From Sulfurovum riftiae (GTDB lineage Bacteria; Campylobacterota; Campylobacteria; Campylobacterales; Sulfurovaceae), in NCBI RefSeq assembly GCF_001595645.1, contig NZ_LNKT01000056.1, forward strand, positions 117,276-181,275: DNA of 64,000 bases, read 5' to 3'. Under the pieces are notes generated by a model. The model was not told the DNA's origin. It made no database searches and saw nothing but the letters and a program-made list of their open reading frames with translations. Position 1 is the first letter of the stretch; every line of letters starts with the position of its first letter. The position numbers and the translations under genes were made by a program. Shown one piece after another: positions 32,901 through 40,936 of this stretch.

Positions 32901-33764
32901 TTACTCTTTTCCGGCGATACTGCGTGCAATAGTAAGGAGGTTCTCAGACCAGTTCGTGCTGAGCGGGGAGACTTTGATCACGGTGATCTTCAATTCGTTG
33001 GCCATGGTCTGCGCTGCGGCATCGGAGAATTCGGGTTGTGTGAAGATGGCTTTGATCTTCTCCGCTCTGGCCTCTTTGATAAGATCGATGAGTTCACGTG
33101 GTTTCGGGCTTTTGCCTTCTACCTCTACAGGAAGCTGTATCAGCCCGTATGCGTGTGCAAAATAGCCCCAGGAAGGGTGGAATACCATGAATTTGGTCCC
33201 TTTGGGTGTCTCTTTCAGAATGTTTCTGATCTGCTGGTCCGTCTGTGCTATCTGCTTCATGAACACTTCAAGGTTCTGTCTGTAGTAGTTTCTGTTGTCC
33301 GGATCGGCTTTACTGAGAGCATTGAAAATATTGGTAGCGATGATCTGTACGTTGGCAGGGGAGGTCCAGACATGCGGGTCAAGACCGGTATGTTCTCCTT
33401 CATGTTTGTGATGCGCGTGTTCTTCATGGTGTTCATGGGCCTGCATAGGAAGTTTTTCTATGCCCTGTGTCACGTCGATGATCTGCATTTTTGTATTGAG
33501 GCTTCTGAATTTGGGAAGCCAGACCTTTTCGAACTCAACACCAATGGCAAAATAGAGATCCGCTTTTGCGATCTCTTTCATCTGTGACGGCTTTGGTTCA
33601 TAGGTATGCGGGGAGTTTCCGGGCAGTACCATCAGAGCGACATTTACCTTCTCCCCGCCGATGGCCTTGAGGAAGGTCTTCTCCGGAAGAATGCTGACGA
33701 CGACATTAATATTAGAAAATATATAAGTGCTTAGAAGTATAAAAATTGTGATGATTCTTTTCAT
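32901..33764 (-). CDS. znuA: Zinc ABC transporter substrate-binding protein
   Basis: A 287-residue periplasmic protein with a signal peptide (ITIFILLSTYIFS). Zinc ligands of the cluster A-I family are visible: His in NSPHTYEP, His in LDPHVW, His in VFHPSWGYFA, and an acidic residue in FTQPEFSD. The histidine-rich loop (HEHHEEHAHHKHEGEH) before the second ligand is the mark of zinc rather than manganese carriers and probably acts as a zinc-collecting flap. Heads the znuA-znuC-znuB operon. Confidence 0.95.
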   Translation of the reverse strand: MKRIITIFILLSTYIFSNINVVVSILPEKTFLKAIGGEKVNVALMVLPGNSPHTYEPKPSQMKEIAKADLYFAIGVEFEKVWLPKFRSLNTKMQIIDVTQGIEKLPMQAHEHHEEHAHHKHEGEHTGLDPHVWTSPANVQIIATNIFNALSKADPDNRNYYRQNLEVFMKQIAQTDQQIRNILKETPKGTKFMVFHPSWGYFAHAYGLIQLPVEVEGKSPKPRELIDLIKEARAEKIKAIFTQPEFSDAAAQTMANELKITVIKVSPLSTNWSENLLTIARSIAGKE

Positions 33765-33770
33765 GAAGCG

Positions 33771-33776
33771 ATTATA
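33771..33776 (-). promoter_or_regulatory. -10 box of the znuACB operon
   Basis: TATAAT on the minus strand seven bases before the znuA ATG, with a possible -35 TTAAGC 16 bases further up. If right, the leader would be extremely short. A zinc-repressor site would be expected here, but I cannot point to one with confidence. Confidence 0.45.
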
Positions 33777-33844
33777 TCCAAATAGTGCTATAGCTTAAGT
33801 TTATTTGGTTATAACTTGCCAAAAACTATTAAGAGGAATAAGCG

Positions 33845-34225
33845 ATGCAGGCAAATACCATCAACAAAGAAAATATAGAGACAATGGTCATGACCTTTTA
33901 CAAAAAGGTGTTGCAGGATGATATCGTCGGACCGTTCTTCATTGCAAAACTCGGGGATGATATGAGCAATGAGCACTGGAAGCCGCACTTGAAGCTTTTG
34001 GTCGATTTCTGGGCTTCCATTGCGCTGGGTGACCCTTCATACAGAGGAAACCCCTTTGCACCGCATATGTATCTGGGAGAGTTGAAGAGAGAAACCTTCG
34101 AGCAGTGGCTCAAGCTTTTCTATGCCACACTCGACGAAGTGTATATACCGCGTATCGCGGACCAGTTCAAAGAGCGAAGCAGTATCATCGCGGGAAATTT
34201 CATGCGTAATCTCGGGATACAGTAA
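33845..34225 (+). CDS. Group III truncated haemoglobin
   Basis: 126 residues, a 2-over-2 globin. VGPFFIAKLGDDMSNEHWKP split as VGPFFIAKLGDDMS and NEHWKPHL, plus LLVDFWASIALGD and PFAPHMYLG with the proximal haem histidine, fit the group III pattern and resemble Campylobacter Ctb, which helps tolerate nitrosative stress and low oxygen. Divergent from znuA with 80 bases between. No nitric-oxide regulator is in the window, so control is unknown. Confidence 0.92.
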   Translation: MQANTINKENIETMVMTFYKKVLQDDIVGPFFIAKLGDDMSNEHWKPHLKLLVDFWASIALGDPSYRGNPFAPHMYLGELKRETFEQWLKLFYATLDEVYIPRIADQFKERSSIIAGNFMRNLGIQ

Positions 34226-34236
34226 GAAAGCACACT

Positions 34237-34971
34237 TTAGAGATACTGGTCCAGTGTAAATTTCATATCTTCATCCAGATCGAGGTTGTTTCGCATCCAG
34301 CGGATGTAGCCGAGGTCTTCATTGGCGATCTCCTCTATCTCCCTGTCTTTGTATTTTCCGAACTTGAAGATCTTCATCAATACCGGTGTCTGTGTGAGTT
34401 CAGCCATTTTCTGCATGGGGTTGACCCCAGGAAAACGCTCCTGCGTGAGTGCAACAAGTTTTGAGAGCAGCAGTTTCATGACCAGTACATCACCGATGGC
34501 ATCATGCGCTTTGATGGTGATACCCAGTTTCTGGGCCTCTTCCGCTTCGGTCTTGTAGAGTCCAAGTGCGTATCTGAGGTACTGCAGTCTATGGTTGGGG
34601 CTGTCGGGCAGCAGGTGTTTGGCACAGCGTACAGTATCGATGAGTGTGTAACGGTTTACAAATCCCTCTTTCTCCAGCATGCCCAGGTCAAAAGCGATGT
34701 TGTGTGCGATAAGATAGTTCTCTGTCCGGTTGAGTTCTTCCACCTTTTTTGAGAATGCCGTCTCTGCGTAGGGCGGTTTGCCTTCGATGATGTCCGGTGT
34801 GATGTTGTGTACCTCCATTGCTTCGAAGCTGATGGGGACCTGCGTGGAACAGAGTTCGTCAAAGACCTCGATATTGTCTTTTGAATGTACGATCATCGCA
34901 CCAACCTGAATGATGCGGTCTGCTTCCTGGTTTCCTGTGGTCTCTGTGTCGAACAGTACGTATTGTGCCAT
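34237..34971 (-). CDS. DEDDh 3'-5' exonuclease (ExoX/DnaQ-like)
   Basis: 244 residues. Exonuclease motifs: Exo I FDTETTG, Exo II HNIAFDLGMLE, Exo III HDAIGDVLVMKLL, giving the DEDDh set. The C-terminal FKFGKYKDREIEEIA, then GYIRWMRNN, is a small domain shared with exonuclease X (DUF3820-like), thought to help bind substrate. So it is probably an ExoX-type nuclease for DNA repair rather than the polymerase III epsilon subunit. Confidence 0.88.
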   Translation of the reverse strand: MAQYVLFDTETTGNQEADRIIQVGAMIVHSKDNIEVFDELCSTQVPISFEAMEVHNITPDIIEGKPPYAETAFSKKVEELNRTENYLIAHNIAFDLGMLEKEGFVNRYTLIDTVRCAKHLLPDSPNHRLQYLRYALGLYKTEAEEAQKLGITIKAHDAIGDVLVMKLLLSKLVALTQERFPGVNPMQKMAELTQTPVLMKIFKFGKYKDREIEEIANEDLGYIRWMRNNLDLDEDMKFTLDQYL

Positions 34972-35089
34972 AGATATTCCTTCTGGATAGATCAGAAATG
35001 ATATCCAATTTCAGATAATAACATCCCCAGAAACAGAGGAGAGGGTTGGCGTATTTCCATATTCATGTATAAGGCTAAATTACTCATGG

Positions 35090-35095
35090 TATAAT
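35090..35095 (+). promoter_or_regulatory. Extended -10 promoter of the IscU-like gene operon
   Basis: TGGTATAAT (TGn plus TATAAT) lies 27 bases before the ATG at 35123, within a 151-base gap after the divergent exonuclease gene. It would drive the run from the IscU-like gene through psd. An AGGAG ribosome site is at about 35112. Confidence 0.55.
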
Positions 35096-35122
35096 AATTC
35101 CCATAACTTACAGGAGCTTCTA

Positions 35123-35584
35123 ATGACAATGGATGCACAGCTCATCGAACATATGATGAACCCCAAGAACTACGGCACACTTGCCGCTTCCAATGCCGAA
35201 GGTATCGGGAAGAACCCGGAAAATGGCGAGAAGGTGGCCATTTATCTCAGAGTGCTGGACGATGAGGACCAGCCCTATATTGACGATATAGCCTTTCAGG
35301 CGATCGGATGTACGACGACAGTAGTGGCCGGTTCCATGCTGACCGAAGAGGCAAAAGGGCTCAACCTGAACGGTGTCTACAACCTTGTGGATGCCACGAT
35401 GAAGCTGCTGGACAAACTGCCTCCCGAAGACGCTGCCTGTTCGGAGATGGTCGCACTGGCGATCAAGGCAGCGGCAGATACCTATGTGAAGCGGCAGGAA
35501 GATCCGGAGTATCCGGCTATTACCTATCAGGTCGAGAACAGTTGTGTGGTCAAAGAAGAGACAGAAAAAAAGGAAAATGCATGA
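35123..35584 (+). CDS. IscU/NifU-like Fe-S scaffold protein lacking the first cysteine
   Basis: 153 residues with the IscU fold order. Cys63 in AIGCTTTVVAGS and Cys106 in DAACSEMVALA match the second and third ligands of IscU. The first motif, normally NPxCGD, reads NPENGE: the cysteine is Asn34 and the aspartate is Glu, so a standard cluster site is incomplete. The C-terminal tail has one further cysteine (ENSCVVKEE) that could substitute. No desulfurase is nearby. It may bind metal or assist the next gene rather than build clusters. Stop overlaps the next ATG. Confidence 0.8.
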   Translation: MTMDAQLIEHMMNPKNYGTLAASNAEGIGKNPENGEKVAIYLRVLDDEDQPYIDDIAFQAIGCTTTVVAGSMLTEEAKGLNLNGVYNLVDATMKLLDKLPPEDAACSEMVALAIKAAADTYVKRQEDPEYPAITYQVENSCVVKEETEKKENA

Positions 35585-36414
35585 AAACAGTAATGATAAA
35601 AACACATGAAGCATGGCTTGAGATGCTGATGGCAGGTTTTATGAGCACCACGGAGAACCGGCAGGTGCTGGTGGATTTCTCCGATATCCTTTTCAGGCAT
35701 TTCACCTGGATAGAGAACGAACTTATCGTTACACAGGAATCATATAGTTACGACAGGGACGCTATTCCGATCAGAGTGGAGAGGCTCAGTGATATCCTCC
35801 ACAGTATCATCAGGCACCTTAACGAGCTGGACCTGCAGCTCATAGGACTGGAGGACAAAGCGCTTGCCGAACGGATCTCGAGCGATATACACTATATGAC
35901 AAGCGTCCTGCATGGTATGGAGGATGAAACCGTGACCGCCTTCAGTATGGCACGTACTTTCCCGGGTATCTCTTTGACACAGGAAGCAACAGATGCTCTA
36001 ACACTCTTTCTCTTTGAAGAGACCTATAAAGAGTATGAACTCATCATGATCTACAATTATCTCAAAGCACACAGCGATGATGCCTATCTGAACAGGATAT
36101 TCCAGATACTCATCGACGAGAGTTTCTTCCATCTGAAACGTTTCTGCGATATGGGAGCGAAGATGGGTATTCTGGCCGTGCCTCGTGTGGTAATGAAAGA
36201 GTTGTACCAGATAGAGGATGTGACACAGTTCCTCAAAGACGGGATCAATGAAGAGCTTGCTGCCAAGGAGGAGTGTAAAAAACTTTCTGAAGCCGTGGCC
36301 AAAGACAGCGAAGAGCTGGCAAGATTCTTTGATTTCATCAATTATCAGGAGAATTACCATATTTCCCTCATGACGGATGCGCTGGCCTACTATGCAAAGG
36401 AAACGGATGCCTAA
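35581..36414 (+). CDS. Helical protein, possibly ferritin-like (uncertain)
   Basis: A 277-residue, mostly helical cytoplasmic protein that I do not firmly recognise. It is rich in acidic and His residues in amphipathic helices: FRHFTWIENELIV, HSIIRHLNELDLQL, FEETYKEYELIMIYNYL and ILIDESFFHLKRFCDMG; the last two have Glu and His spaced as in carboxylate-bridged di-iron bundles. It overlaps the IscU-like gene by 4 bases and psd by 8, so all three are co-translated. A link to iron handling is inferred only from this. Confidence 0.45.
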   Translation: MKTVMIKTHEAWLEMLMAGFMSTTENRQVLVDFSDILFRHFTWIENELIVTQESYSYDRDAIPIRVERLSDILHSIIRHLNELDLQLIGLEDKALAERISSDIHYMTSVLHGMEDETVTAFSMARTFPGISLTQEATDALTLFLFEETYKEYELIMIYNYLKAHSDDAYLNRIFQILIDESFFHLKRFCDMGAKMGILAVPRVVMKELYQIEDVTQFLKDGINEELAAKEECKKLSEAVAKDSEELARFFDFINYQENYHISLMTDALAYYAKETDA

Positions 36415-37222
36415 GCATTATACTTCGGTTATATCAACTCTTTTCGGGAAGTTCGCTTCAAAGAAGTTTCCCTCACCCATACAGTGCTTCATCAATACTG
36501 CCTATGTCAAACTGATGGGCCTGGATATGCATGAGTTCAGAGAACCATGCAGCTATGAAACACTCAATAAGCTTTTTACCAGGGCATTGGAAAAACCGCG
36601 CCCATTACCGGAAGATAAAGATCTGTTCATCTCCGGAGTAGATGCATTGATCACAGATGCAGGAACGATCAAAGAGGGGAAAGCCTATCAGATCAAAGGG
36701 ATGAGTTACAGCATAGAGGAACTTTTCGGTACCTATCACCGGGAGGCTGCAGCAAAAGTGGAAGGAGGGGAGTTCATCAACTTCTACCTCTCTCCAAAGG
36801 ATTATCACCGATATCATATACCGATGCGTCTAAAGGTGAATAGCCTGACACATATTCCCGGAAAGCATTATCCTGTGAATTTCCCTCTGCTTCGCAACAA
36901 GACGGATCTTTTCATAGAGAATGAAAGAGTGGTCATCGAGTGTGAGGACGAAAAGGGCAGGATGCAGGTACTGGTACTCGTTGCCGCACTCAATGTGGGC
37001 CAGATGGTCGTGACCTTTGAGGAAAAAGTGAGAACGAATTCCGAGATAAGAGAACCGGTCCATTATACTTACGAGGATCTATGGGTTGAGAGAGGGGAGT
37101 TCTACGGATGGTTCGAAATGGGCTCTACCATTCTTACTTTTTCTGAAAAAGGAAGTATAGCCCCTGAAGTAGCGATCAACCAGAAAGTATCGTTCGGTGA
37201 TGTACTGGGTAAAGTATGTTAA
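36407..37222 (+). CDS. psd: Phosphatidylserine decarboxylase proenzyme
   Basis: 271 residues. Makes phosphatidylethanolamine at the inner membrane. The self-cleavage site, usually LGST, reads MGST in WFEMGSTILTF; the serine becomes the pyruvoyl group. The charge-relay residues are seen as Asp in VDALITDAG, His in YLSPKDYHRYHIP and the later HIPGKHYPVN. Start at 36407 after AAGGAAACGG. Leu-to-Met at the first position of the cleavage motif is conservative. Companion lipid genes are not in the window. Confidence 0.92.
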   Translation: MPKHYTSVISTLFGKFASKKFPSPIQCFINTAYVKLMGLDMHEFREPCSYETLNKLFTRALEKPRPLPEDKDLFISGVDALITDAGTIKEGKAYQIKGMSYSIEELFGTYHREAAAKVEGGEFINFYLSPKDYHRYHIPMRLKVNSLTHIPGKHYPVNFPLLRNKTDLFIENERVVIECEDEKGRMQVLVLVAALNVGQMVVTFEEKVRTNSEIREPVHYTYEDLWVERGEFYGWFEMGSTILTFSEKGSIAPEVAINQKVSFGDVLGKVC

Positions 37223-37245
37223 CCGGGTGTTGAAGGAGAAATAAA

Positions 37246-38169
37246 ATGTTAATGGTCAAAGAGATACAGGAATACGCACAGATACGCACCAAAGCCAGAG
37301 CCTACCTCTGCTATATCATGAGCCGGAACATCTCTCAGAATATGGAGAGCAGTACCACCCTTGAAAGTGTTATCAAGAAGATAGAGAATCTGCTTGAAGC
37401 ACTGCCGCAGAGTGAAGTGATCTATGCCATAGACGGTAATGGCATCCAGATGGTGGACAATATCTCCAAGAACCCCAAGCTCAGAGGATTTGGAAAAGGC
37501 GAAGACAGAAGTGACCGTGCCTATTACTACAAAACGCTGCAGGAACACCGCTGTATGCTGACCGACCCGTACCCTTCACTGGTCAGTAACGAACTGGTGG
37601 TCACAGCGACATTCCCGCTCTATGACAAAGATGACAACCTGCTGGCGATCATCTGTGTGGATATCACCTTGAAGAATATTTTAAAAATGGTACATCCCAG
37701 TTCGATCGATTCGAATTTCGGTACCTTGAGCAAATGGGTCTACACGGCATTTTCAGTAGCACTTTTTGCCGTTGCTTTGCTCCTCTTCCTCAAAGGGATC
37801 GCCGACTTCCTGCATTTCGGCGTGAACTTCGGTGATATCGATATCAATATGATCTTCAAGTCGACGATCCTGCTGACACTCTCTCTGGCGATCGTCGATC
37901 TGACCAAAGCGATCTTCGAAGAAGAGGTTTTGGGAAGGGTAAAGAAACGTGACAGTTCTGAGGACAGCCACCAGACGATGGTACGCTTTCTCGGTTCCAT
38001 CATCATTGCACTCTCCATCGAGGCACTGATGCTGGTCTTCAAGTTCGCCTTGACCGATCCTGGGAAACTGCTCTACGCAGTCTATCTTCTTGGCGGTATC
38101 ACCGCATTGATACTGGCACTTTCTGTCTATCTGAAGGTCAACCAGAAGAGTAAACAAGAGAGACAATGA
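37246..38169 (+). CDS. PDC-sensor membrane protein without output domain
   Basis: 307 residues. A PDC/Cache-like sensor (about 20-150; VIYAIDGNGIQMV, RSDRAYYYKTLQ, LYDKDDNLLAIICVDIT) is followed by four membrane segments (about 165-185, 205-225, 250-270, 275-295). No kinase, GGDEF, EAL or methyl-accepting domain is attached. No N-terminal membrane helix is evident before the sensor, so the sensor may lie in the cytoplasm. The ATG at 37246 has GAAGGAG before it. Stop overlaps the HAD gene start. Function unknown. Confidence 0.68.
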   Translation: MLMVKEIQEYAQIRTKARAYLCYIMSRNISQNMESSTTLESVIKKIENLLEALPQSEVIYAIDGNGIQMVDNISKNPKLRGFGKGEDRSDRAYYYKTLQEHRCMLTDPYPSLVSNELVVTATFPLYDKDDNLLAIICVDITLKNILKMVHPSSIDSNFGTLSKWVYTAFSVALFAVALLLFLKGIADFLHFGVNFGDIDINMIFKSTILLTLSLAIVDLTKAIFEEEVLGRVKKRDSSEDSHQTMVRFLGSIIIALSIEALMLVFKFALTDPGKLLYAVYLLGGITALILALSVYLKVNQKSKQERQ

Positions 38170-38798
38170 ATAAACCATTGATCATCTTCGATATGGACGG
38201 TACACTGGTGAACTCCTCTCTCACCATCGCCAATGCCATCAACTATGTACGCCAGAACCTTGGTTTTGAACCGATGGAACAGGCGTACATCCTCAAACGC
38301 GTCAATGACCATACACTCAATCCTGCACAGACCTTTTACCATACCAGACGCTTCGAGCAGGACCATGAGAAGTGGTTCTCGGAGTATTACACGAAGAATC
38401 ACGAGAAGGAACTGGTACTGTATGACGGCATCAAAGAACTGCTTGAAGCACTGAAAGAAAAGGGGCATGCACTGGCGGTTGCTACCAATGCCTACAGGGG
38501 TTCCACCATCGAGTCCCTGACCCATCTTGGCATTTACGATCTTTTCAACAGTATCGCCTGTTACGATGATGTACTGCAGGGGAAACCCCATCCGGATATG
38601 ATCTACAAGATACTCGACGAGTTGAACTATACGGAAAAAGAGGCGCTTTTCATCGGTGATGGTCCGCGCGATGAGATGGCAGCCAAAGCCGCAGGTGTCG
38701 ACTACATAATGGTTGACTGGGGTTTTACCGACCATACCGATGCTGTAAGGTCGGTCGGGGCACTGCGAACGCTCCTGCTTCCCGATGAAGCAAAATAG
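38166..38798 (+). CDS. HAD-superfamily phosphatase (phosphoglycolate phosphatase-like)
   Basis: 210 residues. HAD motifs: I FDMDGTLVNS with the nucleophile Asp, II VATNAY, III Lys in QGKPHPD, IV FIGDGPRDEMAA. The helical cap between motifs I and II makes it a C1 enzyme like Gph or beta-phosphoglucomutase. Overlaps the PDC gene by 4 bases. Likely substrate is a small phosphorylated metabolite; not further definable. Confidence 0.9.
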   Translation: MNKPLIIFDMDGTLVNSSLTIANAINYVRQNLGFEPMEQAYILKRVNDHTLNPAQTFYHTRRFEQDHEKWFSEYYTKNHEKELVLYDGIKELLEALKEKGHALAVATNAYRGSTIESLTHLGIYDLFNSIACYDDVLQGKPHPDMIYKILDELNYTEKEALFIGDGPRDEMAAKAAGVDYIMVDWGFTDHTDAVRSVGALRTLLLPDEAK

Positions 38799-38807
38799 GA
38801 TAAAACG

Positions 38808-40058
38808 ATGAAAAAATCACTACTGCTACTACTACTGCTTCAAGCAGTGCTTTTTGCGGCAACAGCAGATCCGCGGCTAATATCCTATCAGGAACGCTAC
38901 AGTCTCTGTCACGGAAAGACAGACTACCAGATATCGGAATGTCTTCTCAACGGCAATTTGAACTATGCCAGGTTCAGAGGTGACAGAAGTGTTTTCCGAA
39001 AGATCAGTACTTCGCGTATCCGTAAGGCGGCACAGGAGGGAAGAGCGTATGAATTCACCATGCAACATATCCCCGAAACAAAGCGCTATACCGGACTGGT
39101 AGAATACCTTGACTATCTCTACAGTATCCGCGAGGCATATAGGACACCTGCGTTTGCCGGGGATGAAGATGACGATATCATGAAGATGAAACGCGTCTTC
39201 AACCTACTCCTTCTGACTGACCTGGAGGAGACGCCGGAGCGTACACCTGAGTTCGAAGCTGCACTGCTGGAGTTTCAGCGAAGGCAGGGACTGGCAGTGG
39301 ACGGAAAGATAGGTCCACGAACGAAAAGAGCATTGAAACAGCCTATGAAGCGTATCATTACGAAGATCAAGAAGAACCTGACGATCGAGCGCATCATGAA
39401 GCCGAAGCCTTCAGAGTATATTCTGGTCAACATTCCGGAGTTTCGCATGCATTACTATAAGCATGGAGAAGAGATACTCAGCATGAAGGTGGTCGTGGGA
39501 AAACCAAAGATGCGTACGCCTATCTTCACCCAAAAGATGAAATTCATCGTGCTCAATCCTACCTGGAACGTGCCTCCCTCCATCTATGCCAAGGAGTATG
39601 CACATAAGTCACCGGCACAGCTGAGAAAACTCGGGCTGCATTACGGAAAGAACGGGAAACTCTATCAGCCGGCAGGCAGAAAGAATGCGCTGGGACTGGT
39701 AAAATTCCTTTTCCCCAACAAATTCAATGTCTATATGCATGACACACCGGCGAAGTCACTTTTTCAGCGAAGCCGTCGTGCCTATTCGCACGGATGTATC
39801 AGGCTGGAGAAGCCGATGGATCTGCTTCATAAACTGGGATACCGCTACAAACCCGGCAAGACGACATGGAAATCGCTTGAGAGAGAGATACCGGTTTTCG
39901 TCGAATACCATACTGTCTGGGTAGATGATGAAGGTGCGGTACAATTCAGGCCTGATATCTACGGGTACGAGAAGAAACTCTTCAGCAGGCCGGTCAGACG
40001 TACAGCGCCAGGGAAGGTTCATCCGGTCAAAAAGAAAGATATACTGAGTGACTTCTAA
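38808..40058 (+). CDS. L,D-transpeptidase with peptidoglycan-binding domain (YcbB-like)
   Basis: 416 residues, exported (signal peptide LLLLLLLQAVLFAA). A peptidoglycan-binding repeat (FEAALLEFQRRQGLAVDGKI) near residue 145-175 precedes the YkuD catalytic domain, with the motif YSHGCIRLEKP holding the nucleophile cysteine. A helical insertion lies within the catalytic domain before HDTPAKSLF, as in the YcbB/LdtD class. It forms 3-3 crosslinks in peptidoglycan or attaches proteins. It follows the HAD gene by ten bases. Confidence 0.9.
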   Translation: MKKSLLLLLLLQAVLFAATADPRLISYQERYSLCHGKTDYQISECLLNGNLNYARFRGDRSVFRKISTSRIRKAAQEGRAYEFTMQHIPETKRYTGLVEYLDYLYSIREAYRTPAFAGDEDDDIMKMKRVFNLLLLTDLEETPERTPEFEAALLEFQRRQGLAVDGKIGPRTKRALKQPMKRIITKIKKNLTIERIMKPKPSEYILVNIPEFRMHYYKHGEEILSMKVVVGKPKMRTPIFTQKMKFIVLNPTWNVPPSIYAKEYAHKSPAQLRKLGLHYGKNGKLYQPAGRKNALGLVKFLFPNKFNVYMHDTPAKSLFQRSRRAYSHGCIRLEKPMDLLHKLGYRYKPGKTTWKSLEREIPVFVEYHTVWVDDEGAVQFRPDIYGYEKKLFSRPVRRTAPGKVHPVKKKDILSDF

Positions 40059-40069
40059 ACGGAGACGCT

Positions 40070-40936
40070 TCAGTCGAGCGCTTCGATCTTTACATCCACT
40101 ATCCATGGTTCATCATGGCTTCCATAAGCCACTACGGCCCGGTATCGCGGAGCAGTACACTTTTTTTGCCTCAGTAAAGATTTTTTTGATGTGAATGCAT
40201 CGAACAGGTGACGGAATTCCAGAGGTACCTGTATCTCTCTGATACTCAAGGTGACGATACGGCCGTATACTTTTTTATTCTTGTCATTGTATTGCGGTCT
40301 GACAATACCCTTTGCAATGATGAATCGTGACGGATCAGCATAGGTATCTTTCAACATTTCAGCATCGGTACCTGCATCAATGGCAAAGAGTCTCGATTTG
40401 GCTCTCTGTTCGCATTTCACTCTTTCCCGCGCCTCTTCAACACTTTTACGCAGCCGTATGTCGTTGCCGCTTGCATGCCAAAGCTCTTCCTGTTCCTTCA
40501 AATTCTGTTGTGCCCTTTCCAAAGATTTTTTGTATGCCTCACCGTTGTATTCGAGTACGATGTAGACCTCTTTCGTGAGAGGCCTTTTGAAGAAAACCGA
40601 ATCAGTTCCCGGTCTGGGATACGCCTCTGTCACATCGAACCCGAGTTCACCGAGTTTGTTCTCATCGAACCATACGGGCTGCCTTCCATAATAGTAGGAA
40701 TCACGTCTCTTCTCATCTATATCCAATGCTCTCCAGTTTAACAGAAGAGAAAGGCTGCTGTTCTCCCTGTGGAGACGGTAGGGCCACATGGAGAGTTCCC
40801 TTTCCGTAAGTGTTATCTCCCTTTTCTGCTCTGAGGACCTGTTCAGGACCACGTTTGTCAGAATAGCAATGTTGGCAGCGATGATCACAAAAAAAGCCAA
40901 CAGGAAAAGTCTTTTGGTGTAAAGCGCTGTTTTCAT
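40070..40936 (-). CDS. DUF4824 family protein
   Basis: 288 residues. One N-terminal membrane segment (about 10-30), then a periplasmic domain starting with ITLTERELSMWPYRLHREN and SLSLLLNWRAL, which is the DUF4824 opening as I recall it. Two cysteines in the C-terminal half (RVKCEQRAKS, RQKKCTAPRY). Its start overlaps the DUF2157 gene by 4 bases; such pairs occur in other genomes. The pair may form a membrane complex of unknown role. Confidence 0.7.
   Translation of the reverse strand: MKTALYTKRLFLLAFFVIIAANIAILTNVVLNRSSEQKREITLTERELSMWPYRLHRENSSLSLLLNWRALDIDEKRRDSYYYGRQPVWFDENKLGELGFDVTEAYPRPGTDSVFFKRPLTKEVYIVLEYNGEAYKKSLERAQQNLKEQEELWHASGNDIRLRKSVEEARERVKCEQRAKSRLFAIDAGTDAEMLKDTYADPSRFIIAKGIVRPQYNDKNKKVYGRIVTLSIREIQVPLEFRHLFDAFTSKKSLLRQKKCTAPRYRAVVAYGSHDEPWIVDVKIEALD

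Noticed and set aside
33777..33844. Zur operator between znuA and the haemoglobin gene
   Set aside because: The AT-rich gap has weak palindromes, none convincing enough to call a zinc-repressor site.
36377..36406. Earlier start for psd
   Set aside because: The ATG at 36407 has a ribosome site and gives the normal N-terminus; the longer form only overlaps the previous gene more.
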